Positions 47,565 to 58,800 of a stretch of 64,000 nt of DNA are shown here, piece by piece. Under the pieces are notes generated by a model. The model did not search any database and was not told the origin of the DNA. It worked only from the letters and a program-made list of their open reading frames with translations. Position numbers and translations under genes: made by a program. The stretch's first letter is position 1; every line of letters begins with the position of its first letter. The stretch is taken from NCBI GenBank assembly GCA_000320545.1, contig ADNK01000774.1, positions 47,501-111,500 of the forward strand, in the 5' to 3' direction. Source of the stretch: Bigelowiella natans CCMP2755 (taxonomy: Eukaryota; Cercozoa; Chlorarachniophyceae).

Positions 47565-50500
47565 CGATAAGAAGCAGTATGATGGCTTTATCTCTCTTCT
47601 GTTTCTAAGTTGCAAAGCAGACAGGTATGATTTCATCTGTTGTGAGTTACTATTTAGATGAACGAACAGAGAAGGATAAGTTTCAAAAAACTACATGTTG
47701 CTCAGGCTGGAGGAAACATTGGCTGTGTTCCTGGATTCTTGGGACAAAATGATCGGGGGTGACGGGCGAGATCAGGCTGTTTGGTCGAAAAATTCAAGGT
47801 ATGTAGGCCTCATACCATAATTGGGAAAGATATCTTTTCTGAAGGAAAATGATGTGTGTTTAGGAAAAATGTTAGGCAAAGGCCATACATTCCCACTCAC
47901 AGAAATAAGTCGGAACTAGAATCTGTTCGGGTTTCTAACTTATCTCTCAACTTCAACCGTATCCCGAATTGGGGTTCAAAGAGAAGTAGATCAAAGTCTC
48001 GCTCGATGATGGCTACTGGCAAACTCTCCGACTCAATGATCGTGTCCTCACGAAGACTGAAAAGCAAACAAGTTTCTTCGACAAACAATCCTCAAGATAT
48101 TGCGCAACCTTTGCAAGCGCACGGTAACTTCAGCAACGGTCCGAATCATTTCGCACCTCAAACGCTGATACAGTTGAATGCACCCCCGCGAAATAAGGCA
48201 CATGGAGTTGAACGTAACCCCATTCGACAGCAGAATAAGTTCAAAATACAACATAGTTCTCCATCTCTATCATTGCGGCCTTCATTCCTTCAGCATCAGA
48301 ATCAGCACCAAACGAGAATGACTAGCAACCGAAAATCGGTAGCATCATTGTTGATGGGTACTGGCTACGAGCAGCGGATAAATTGGGTTACCCGGAAAGA
48401 AAAAGACACAAAAACCTTTCTGAGTTACGACGGAATCCAATCACGAAATCAGCACCATCACCACCAGCAACAGCGTCATCAGTCTTCACGAACGATAGCT
48501 GGGAACGTGCACAAAGCAATTAATGTAAAATCACCATAAAATAAAAAATGAACGTAGTAGCAGCAGTAGCAGGCAAGCAATTCCCAAAAATGGGTTACCG
48601 ACAGCACTATCGCCCTAGGAAAGCACTTGAGGACGAAATCTCATTGTCCTTATAAAAACTGTCAGTGAGCGAATCTTTTATCTTTCGTTTTTCGTTTGGT
48701 GAGCAGGGTTCTTCCGTTTCCTGTTCGTAACATGGCATTTACTAATGCTAATGGTGTGTGGTTTTATCACTTTAAAGTTGAATCGCTCATCAATCCGGAA
48801 TCATTCCAAAGATGTCACTTCGAATATAGGTGGCTCTAGCACACCAGGTTAGTAAGCAAAATACATGCCGACCGTATGATGAGAAAAGGGTGCATCTGAA
48901 CCATGGGCAGTACATGGTTTTGTCTTCACTCATATTAGATGCGTTAGAAATGGTAACATTTGCCGTGCCTCATGTAGTTCTCTTTCATCTTAGAACTAAA
49001 GTCTACATACCTTGGTGAGTCGGGGGCATCAAATTCGAGGGATGGCACCAACGAGGGTAGTAGAAACAAGTTACAAATTAGCGTGTACTCCATTAGTAGT
49101 GCGTGGGTGGTGGTCACTGGGGGGGGGGGGGCACAAGAACACCGATGAATCCCTTTTCCAGAGCTGGTGATGATCAACGATGTTCCTGCTCATTGATTCC
49201 TCTCTACACCATCCACAGTTGACCGATTGTATTGTTATTTGGTCGATAGGAGTGGTGCGTCCGAGCAGACGGGGTGTTGGTGGTAGTGGACCTGCTGTTG
49301 CTGCTGCTGCCGCAGGGTCTAGATCGGTAGAATTTCAACGATCTACAACAGAACGAAAGATGAAAAGTAGCAGTTCTACTTCGAGACTACGTCTTAGAGA
49401 CCAGGAGCTGCAACAAGATCGTCAGTCTAATAGCGAAGCAATACCAGCTAAGGCAGCTACTGCAGCAACGAAGAAGGTTTGAGGCAAAAACTATATCCCA
49501 CTTCTCAACTTATTTTGATGAAACAAATTTCCAGAGTTGTTTGTGCTAAGAGAAAGATGTTTCGAATTCTGCTGTTATCTTGATTGTATACTACTTCTTC
49601 ATACTATGACCATTTAGAGCATTCAGCCCTTGACGTCAACGAGAACTCTCAACCAAACGTAACGTTTCCTTATCATTGCTGTGCATAACTCCAGCCACAT
49701 TCCTACGTATTTTTCACTTTCTGTTGTTTGTTTGGTGTCGCTTTGGTTAGTGGGGGTGGTGGTGCCTTAGACCAGGACTCTGATGTATCATTACACCGGA
49801 GAGCTAAACTGGCGACCGATATCCTGCACTTCAACTTCGTCAGGAGTGGCAAGCGACCAAGTAGAAAGAGCTCCTCAGTCCCCGCAGTAGCAACAAGCTC
49901 CTCCTCCTCCTCGCTGCTGCCCGGCGGAAGACAAGGTGGTAGCAGTCGGATCAGGGCGGATAGAATCACTAGAACGACGAGTACGTCCCCTCATAACGGT
50001 AGCAGCAGTCGAGCTACAGTAGATAGAACTATTAAATCGTCGAGTAAGTCCCCCTGTAGAGGGAGGAGGCTCAGCTCCAGACAGCAATCTACAGTCGTAT
50101 TATCACCGTTAGGCACAGAAACAGAAAAGGAAACAACCAAAAAATTCTCCTCATACTCCCCAAAGGCGAGTTTGACGCCTTCCTCATCCTCGCGGATAAT
50201 TACTAGCACTACTACTACTAGTAGCAGTATCACCAACCATCAAAGCAGCAGTGACAGCAGACGACCCCTACCACCAAGATCCAAACTTGACCAACGACAT
50301 TCCTCCGTTAGACCACCAAATAATAATAATGACGACAACTCCACCAACACCATTGCCGCTACTGTTGCAGCTGTTATTTCGGAAGCTGCCTCAGGAATTA
50401 GGACTTCTCCCAAAAACCACCATCACCAAAGCAGCAGCAGCAACAGCAGCATTCTGCAACCAGCTGCACAATACATTCAATCTCCGGAGAGCGTCAATGA

Positions 50501-50716
50501 GAATCTTCAAATACGTACAATCCTGGCCGGTAGTATTTCACAATTCACGACACAGTGATGACTTCGCATAGCTGTTTCTACCGATGAAAATTGTGCATTC
50601 TAGTCGAAACATCACGATATGTTCATTTAACAGAAAAGCTAGAGAAGTTCATTGGGTCCGCAGAAAGCCTCGTGGATCAGATAGAAGAACAGATCATTGG
50701 AAGTCGTACGCAATGA
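47565..50716 (+). CDS. Unrecognised Ser/basic-rich protein (5' end unresolved)
   Basis: Exons 47570-47624 (5' edge uncertain), 47706-47798, 47864-48524, 48778-48829, 49250-49476, 49618-49658, 49751-50514 and 50634-50716 are phase-consistent and end in TGA, encoding at least about 655 residues. The first part is ordered (YDGFISLLFLSCKADRL, LEETLAVFLDSWDKM). The middle is basic and rich in Ser, Asn and Gln, with a His/Gln run near 48460. A later block, HRRAKLATDILHFNFV, is again ordered; then Ser/Thr/Arg-rich low complexity follows, and the C terminus is a short helix (KLEKFIGSAESLVDQIEEQ). No initiator ATG is linked in phase, so the N terminus is missing from this model. I recognise no family. 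The next gene starts 262 bp downstream on the same strand. Confidence 0.55.
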
Positions 50717-50978
50717 GCGCGCTGCGTTGATACAACATAATTTGCCAAAACCCTATCCAAAATGTGATTGAATGATGAATACACCGAAAGATTCATTTCT
50801 GTATTGTGGATCTACGACACGGCCACATCAGCCGTGTCGGGATAAACGTCATCAGCACTTCAGCAGTAACTCACAAAACATGGCGGGGGATGTTTTATTT
50901 TTATTTTTTAAATGATAGTCTGTGTACGGCTGTGCTTGTCTAATCTGCATTTTTGTTGTCCTTCCTATTTTTTTGAAA

Positions 50979-51591
50979 ATGACAGAGAATTCTAATTCCA
51001 AAGCGACGCCAACTCCAACAGCAGCAGCCATAAATGTATCCCACCCACAGCAACATTGCATCAGTAGCAGTAGCAACAAAGCTGTCAATATGTCTCCAAC
51101 CTCTAGAAGGAGATATACAGCACAATTCTCATTTAGTAGACAGCAGCAGCAACAGTCTCTCGCCAATAGCAGCGAGAAAGCAGCAGGAGGAAACAAGTCA
51201 CAGGTTGCTCCGTCCTCCCCTTCCCTAGTCAGCACGGAAATGTTTAAGGCAGCTCCAGGTAATGTTTCAGATGGGGATCCTACTTCCAATAACAACCAAC
51301 CCAGAATTATATCACTAGTTCGCTATTGTATGCCATTGTGATAATAATGGGATAATCGGGGAGAAGATTGTGAGAAGATACGATGATGACGATGATGACG
51401 ATGATGGTCACACTCAGGCGTAAGTGGGTGGGGTCGCCGTACATTGATGAAACGACGAAAACGGGAGCGAGGGGCACAGCGTCATAACTATACATGGACA
51501 AATGAGCTACTAGGTGCTTTCTACTGTTTTTACTTCTGATAATCACAAAAGCCAGCATGCTACGTTTTCGACTTCTGATAATAAGTAAACG

Positions 51592-51629
<38 letters not shown>

Positions 51630-52601
51630 GACACAGACACGTGTCTAAAAATATTGCTGTACATCTAAGACAACATTAATTTATTTATCATTCTCTCTGA
51701 ATTACAGGAGGGGAATTGGCCATGCGGATACGCGAGTAAGTATATAATTGACTTGAAAGGAATTAATCAGGAATTGGGAATCTGATATTTGGCTCATGTA
51801 AAGCGTAGATCCGATCATTATCTACAATTTTAATCACAATCTCTCGTCCGCTCTTGCTCTGAAAAAACACGCATGTATCTAGGTGTTCTTTCGAATGCCA
51901 AGGCAAAGAACTTCTAGGCCCTTGGTCCTTGTCAACGTCGAGCGAAACGACTTTAGGGTAGTCTGTCAGCAAATAACTACATCACAGAAATACGCACGAT
52001 CAACGCACAAATCCTCCCCTAGTCTCATTTTGCTGTTTTTTTGTGATTGTTTCTCCTCCTCCTCTTCCTCCTCTTCCTCCCATTCCTCCTCCCCCTCCTC
52101 TTCTTCCTCCTCCTCCAGGACTATCACAAAAGCTCACAGAAGAGCAGGTTTGTCTTACGCACAGCACAGACACACTTGCGTACCCTATTTTATTATTCCT
52201 TGAAGAAGGTCCATGGTAGTGATAATGCTTGATTCAATCTCCATCATCATTGTAATCTATTTTGCAGGATTTGGCTTCTTAGTTGCTTGTAACCACTGGA
52301 ATTCAGTTTCACCAAGCAAACAGACATTTCTGGTGAGTAATCGTGTCATGTAGTAGTAAGAACAGCTCCAGGCACATGATTGTCGCCGTCTGCATCCATG
52401 CATGCACACTAATACATATTTTAATATGTTGCCTTATGAAACAACTCCATGTTGTTGTCTGTCTCACAGATGAATCCCCAAACGGAGAAGAAAGCGTTTA
52501 CGATATACAAAGAGCTTGTAGCGGTACTTCTTAATCCCTCGCGTATGCTACTGTTGTTTCTGTGTGAAATGCACATAACCACGGATCTTAACTTGTGTAT
52601 G

Positions 52602-52640
<39 letters not shown>

Positions 52641-53255
52641 AGACCCTACACATCATGGCTAGGCGTCTCAATATACAAATTTGTGGAAAGTGAATTACAG
52701 TTACACTCATTAGACGTGCTCTTCCTATCTTGCTCACACTATGAAGGACCTGGCCAATGAGATGTTTCTGTCGGAAGAGGAGCTTGATACCCTTGATAAA
52801 GGCTGGGAAGTTTTGGGAAGAAAAGTAAATACATATATCGTATCATGATACCTTCGCCACCGCCTTTCTCCCACTATCACCATCAACACCATTATCACCG
52901 TGGAATGTATGTGTCGTCTGGGAGACTTGGTTGCTCCCGATGTTTCTACTTTGAGCAGCCTCGGATGTGTTCCTTTCTCTCATTCATGTAAATGTACACA
53001 TAGGACCGAAAGGAAGTGCATGAAGAAGTGGGTGGATCCCTTGAGTATCTTCGTGGAAAGGTAGTGCTTCTTAGTGGCATGATGCTGCTTTGCATTTCTC
53101 TTTGTGACCTGGTTGCATAGGTTATATCTTGCCGCTAAAAATCAAACAAATGTAGGTCGCAAAACGTACGATCTTGGTCACCCCTAAGAAATGGAGCCCG
53201 CAGCTTATCCAAAAATGGATACAGAAGGTTCGAAAAATTCTTCTTCACAACACAC

Positions 53256-53295
<40 letters not shown>

Positions 53296-55343
53296 GCGTA
53301 TCTGTACTTCTATGTTCGAGAGGATATCGTTGCGATTGTGGGCTAGAACACATCTCCATATGGTTGTTGCTACTGCTTTTGCAGGTTGAGCATGGAAGGT
53401 TGGCAGGGTACGCGAGCTCATTGAAAGGGATGTCAGGGTACTCACTCGCCAAACCAATGATGATAACCTTCTATCTCTACACACCGGAAACCTCGCTCAA
53501 TGGTTCTTTAACTCTCTCGCTCCTCTTATATCAGGACAAGAGTGATGCAGATCAGAAGTACAGACGAGCTGAAAAAAATAGGTAACCAGCAACCTTTTGG
53601 AAATTAAGGGCTTCTGGAAAGAATCACTGAGAATTCCATCGATGTTATGACCTGAAATATCACCTCGTATAACATGCGACATATCATCTGCTTGGGTTGG
53701 TATTCAGGCGTGAAAGAACTGCACTTTAACATTGCACTCAAGTCGATACATCGGTTGCATCGGGCAGAGGTTTGCTTGCAGAAATGTGTCCAGGTAGTGT
53801 TTGATTATTACCTTCATAACTTTCTTCGTGCTGCAACTAGCAGCGAACACCTATTACTATATCCAATGACATTGATGATGTACCTGTGATAAGAGGAGGT
53901 GAGTCTCTCGGCCAAAAGTAGAGTTTTGGTTAATTTTTGCAATCAATGATAACTTTCTCCCAAATGTTTTGCAGCTGTGTAGCAGAATCGATCAACGCAG
54001 TGCAGGAGCGCTTCAGGTTGTTCGGAAGAAATCACACGCGCACCATAACAGACTTCTTACCAATTAATCATTTGATTTTTTTCCAACTGTTTAGCGGGGG
54101 AGGAAATGCGAAATTACTGCCAGGAGGAATGAGACTCTTGCGAAGAAACAGTATCTAAAGGTTGCTGCTTATGTGCACCTCAACCCACCTCACCCACTCC
54201 TTACCATACGTTGTTGGCGAATACCAACAGAACCGCAAGAGAGAATCTCAGCTCATGATTCGTTTGGCGAGGAAGATGGGTGAGACTTGCTGCTGTTTCG
54301 CAGCGCAACACATGCAAACTACTGTTTCATTCACTTTCCTAGCGATTAGAGATAATAATGAGGAGGATACATATTTGCATGGCACTTCTCAAAGTGGTAA
54401 ATTATATTGATTGCACATCTCAGGGATTGAAGCAGCTGATGCACCAAGCGATGAAGAATTCTCCTCAGATTATGGTGTATAACCTTTTTACTCAGCCATA
54501 GCATAGTGGTGTCCCTAGCTGGAGCGAATACTGATACCTGACTATCACGATTCCTTTAATTCTTTTTTGCTCCTATTTTTTACCTCAGATTCAGAAGACT
54601 CGGGAGACTATGGGTCCAGTAGCGGAGAGGTTAAGCTGCATATACCTCAAAATAGGGATCCCCATTTATTCATCATTACCTTCGTTCGTAGGAATCCTCA
54701 AGCGCAGACGAAAGCGATGGCGCTAGTTCTGACTACGATGACGATGACAACAGCAGCGTAAAAGGGGTAGATGATTGTAAATGCGTGTAGACTAATGGAT
54801 ATGTAGTAACATGCCCATGTAGACATATTCCCAGATGTGAATTGGTAGAATAGAATTCGCTAAACAGTTTTCGTTGCGTTTTATAGATGTCCAATAGAGA
54901 GAAAAAGGAGCTCTGGAGGCGACAACAGAAAGAGGCTTCATTAGCACACAGGTCTGCCAACTAGATGCACTTTGCTCCCTAATAGGAACCACATCTGCTA
55001 TTACTTTAAACCGGTTCAAACAACACTCTTTCTACAATGTCGGAGAGAAACTTTTACGTTTATATATAGGAAAGAGATGCGAAGTCCAGTGATGCGCAAG
55101 GCTAGAGATTCCAGAGAAAGAGCAAACCAAGAACTGGAATCTTGCTTGATAATGATTGGTATTAATGCAAGAATAATTTCTTTTTCTTTTTTTGTAATAC
55201 ATTGTGCAATATGGGTTGTTTCTTTTCATTTGTTCATGCTGGAAGTACTACTTTGCTAAGTGTTTGTTGTATTTACGTATTTAGCAAAAAAAGTTCGAGC
55301 TTTGACGACAATTAGGATGGGAATAACCGAACTTTTCACATAA
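50979..55343 (+). CDS. 21-exon protein with SAM-like region and acidic patch
   Basis: Exons: 50979-51258, 51708-51735, 52119-52147, 52268-52332, 52470-52523, 52747-52824, 53004-53060, 53156-53227, 53399-53502, 53535-53581, 53708-53793, 53975-54016, 54095-54160, 54231-54279, 54343-54396, 54424-54474, 54589-54629, 54692-54757, 54887-54951, 55070-55158, 55285-55343; total 493 residues. The N terminus is polar and low complexity. An ordered middle contains FGFLVACNHWNSVSPSKQ, LSEEELDTLDKGWEVLGRK, then KKWSPQLIQKWIQK and, after an insert, DELKKIGVKELHFNIALKSI, which reads like the first and last helices of a sterile alpha motif. A helical block follows, then an Asp/Ser/Glu-rich patch and a basic helical C terminus. 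The acceptor of the exon at 53399 is uncertain, its frame is not. Function unknown; scaffold-like by composition. Confidence 0.62.
52601..52637. repeat. (GA)n microsatellite in intron
   Basis: About 18 GA units in the intron between exons 5 and 6 of the SAM-like protein gene. Confidence 0.9.
53258..53290. repeat. (TG)n microsatellite in intron
   Basis: About 16 TG units 30 bases after the donor of the exon ending at 53227. Confidence 0.9.
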
Positions 55344-55871
55344 ATTATTACAGAATATAATACGCATGATGATGTAAAATCCTTGCTATGAACATGGATG
55401 TGAGTACTGTTAGTCACAGCTACATAGCACACAGATACGAATGTACGCATTGTATGCATCATCACACCGTCAAGCCATGCTAGCATGGGCTGCAGTGCTA
55501 TCAATCGCATTGGCACATGCTGCGCTCGCATCACGCTGGCACGGTCACAGCGCAAGCCGCCAGCACTCAATCAAAGGTGATTGGCATGCCTGCTAGCCTG
55601 TTTTGTCATGTTTGTGCGCGTGGTGAATGAAATGCTGTGCATGATGCCAAGCTCGCATTGCGCACATTCGGGGCCATGCAAGAGATGTAGTTAGATGACG
55701 GATGCACAATGAAGTGCATGATTGAGCATCTTCAACTTTTCAATGGTGGTCATCCTATCAACAACAACGTGCACATGCGTGCCATGGCATCATCACTGCG
55801 TATAATGCACCTGGCATGATGAGTCTCGTAGGCGCACAGCGTACACACGCACACACACTTAAATCGCTTGA
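55344..55871. other. Convergent intergenic spacer (SAM-like protein/G-alpha fusion)
   Basis: No gene seen. It holds both 3' ends and is dense in GCATG, GCTAGC, CCATGG and TGCGC words (55440-55860). Confidence 0.55.
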
Positions 55872-58800
55872 TTAAATCAAGTTAGCTGCAGCAAGCTGTT
55901 GTTTGACTACAATATTCGTTACAGAATCTAGAATCTTTGCAACCTGCTTTGTATCTGTGGCGCAAGTGGTGTGCATGTAAATCTGTCGATTGGGATCCTG
56001 GACGCATTTGTGAAATCTAGAAGATTTATGATAGTTAAGAAAAAGTGTGTGATGAAGTAATCGAAAGAATTATATACCTGTGTTTAACAAAGTTAACTGA
56101 TTCTTCAAAATCTTCCGGGGGTCCGCTATACTCTGGAAAAGCGTGTTGCAAACTGACAGTCTTAATTTCTCTTTCGAAAAGATCCGCTCTAAAGTCATAC
56201 ACACACAGAGACGCAAACACAAATATGAATTCATCATATCGAATTTAGGTAGAGTAAGGATGGGTGAGAATATTGATTTAGTACTTGTTTAGGAACACGA
56301 TGATAGGAACCCTAGAGAGGGCCCTCTGGTTCACGATATCGTCAAATAGCTGAATAGCCTCATGTATTCTAACATCAAAATTAGAGTAAGTAAGTGGGGC
56401 TATTTCTCCAATTGGCAAAAAGAATCACCTCAGCCTGTCTTTATCCTCGAGAAGATATCTGTTGTATCCCGCAAGCTAACAGAAAGAAAGTACAAAGATA
56501 TAGATCTACTGCCTCTTAATATAGAATGTGATTGTTACCGAGCACACGAATAGACATGCATTTGCACACTCGAACAAGGGTATCCACTTGCTTCGCGCTC
56601 CTCGTTGTCCAGCAACATCCACAATTTTGAAATATTGTTGCTCTGTAAAATAGGCAGGATATATGATGATGATGATGATGATGATGGAAACTGTTTTCGA
56701 GAGTAAATGGGCTGTAGTTACTTATTTTGAATTCTCCTTCAACAATTCCGAGGGTTCGCTGTCGGCAATGGACAATATCGTCCTTACTTGGCAAGTAACT
56801 TTGACTCTCACCTGCTGGAAGAATCCTGTGGTGTACAAATCAATAAGTGCTCCTACTTTTCGAGTTCATGAATGAGAATATACTTACCTCTCTATATTCT
56901 GCAGCATGTAGACTGCTGAGTCATCCAGCTGGCTTGTTTTAAATCGTTGCCTTCGTCGATAGATGTTCTGTACATGTCTAATATTAGATTTGATCAAGAT
57001 TTTAAGAAAAAATGTGAATAACCCGTATAGCTTTATCCCTCCATAATGCCTTAATTGCAGTCTTCAGCTGCGGTGTCATGTCAATATCTTTGTATGGAGA
57101 CTCAGATATAACTTGAACATATTTCTTGTTATCACTCGAGATATTGAAGCTGGCATAAAATTGTTCTCGATACTGGGGTACCTTCACTTGTGCATATTTT
57201 GAACATTTTGCTTTCAGGTGTTTGATCTGCTTCTTAACGCGCAAAGCTTTCTTCAGCTTAGCTTCGTCTGTAGCCGCTTCAAGAAGGAAGGCACGGTACC
57301 TTCCGCCGAGGCCATGAATCTCATTCAGGCATTTTATATGATCGACCATATCCTTTGCGTCGGTATTCTGGCTGCTATATTCTAGAAAACCAAGGAGCTC
57401 ATGCATAAATCCAAGTTCGTCTGACATTTCAACTAAGCTTTCATCTTCCTTCCTTGCAGCCTTGTTTGCATGGTAAATGAGATTTCTCATTGCTCCGACT
57501 ATGTTTGCATATATTTGCTTGCGAAATTGCCTTTTTTTCGACTCGGAAAACCCTTTACCATGCAAAATAGTAAGCTGTTTGAACACTGTAGACTTGCCTG
57601 ATTGGCCAGGTCCAATCAATAGTATAGTGGACGTCTTGCGCCTCCGTTCTTCCTCCTCCTTCAGCTGCTTTTCTAACTCTTTGGTCTGCTTTGCCTGATT
57701 CTTTTTTTTTTCCTTTTCCCATCCATGAAATACCTTTCGTCTGCGGATGGTATCTGGCGCATCAACAAAGTGATGAACCAAATCCTTTACTTGGTCGATA
57801 GTAAGTAGGCGCCACAACTTCTTGTCCATCAAATCTAGAAATCCTACAGTATCATTAACAAAACTCAGAAGTCCAAGAGTCTCGTTGCGAATCTTCTTCG
57901 TCTTAGGGTCAATAGGATTTTCAACTTGCCCATTTTGCCTTGCTGCAATCTGTTGATCCTGTTGTTTCAATGCAAGCAACATCATTTGCAACTTGCACAG
58001 TGCATCAACGTAGCCCCTTAGACTTTTTTGCCATGGAGAAGTGAAGGTTTGTAACTTTATAGCAGATTTATAATTGGTACAGGCGCAAATGTGATCTGAG
58101 TCTCCAAATTTCTCGATGCTAGCTTTGAGCTCATCAAATCTTCGTAGATAAAGCCTCTTAATATCTCCCGCGTTGGTTACGTACGCCTTTTTACCCAATT
58201 CACCATCATCTTCCCCAAATCCCAGGCCGACCTTTTCATCGCTCACGAACTGATTTAAGTTCAAAGAACCTGCAGGAATAAATGAACAACGGTTTTAGAA
58301 TTCTGTGTTTAATTTTGCATGCATACTTGATGTAAAAAATAAGCTGTAAGTTGAAAATCGTTCACCTGTTTCATTATAATCTGGTTGCTCGTGTCTAGTA
58401 CGCATGAGTAACTCTTGGCTATGATAATAAACTTTGAGCATAAAGATAAGCTGCTGATCATTGCAGATTTCAGACTTTCCATCTTCTCTCGAAGTATTGC
58501 TTCTCTTCATTCTTCCTGCACTTGATAATCTTGGGCCTCTAGAGTAACTTGTACGGCGAGAGGATGCACTGTCGCGCCTCTCAGTCATACTATTATTTTC
58601 AGATCCTATGGGGTCTGTAGCACCAGATAGATTAGTCATACCAGGTTGACCAGGTTGCACCTTCTTTTTTGCTTCTCGAAGATGTTTTTCTTGGAATTCT
58701 TTCGGAAGAATTTTGTGAGTTCTCAATCCGTCATGTGCTCCAAAGCTTCGACCACTTGTGCTCAAGGCGAGCGACAAAAGTAATCTTATCATGTGGTACA

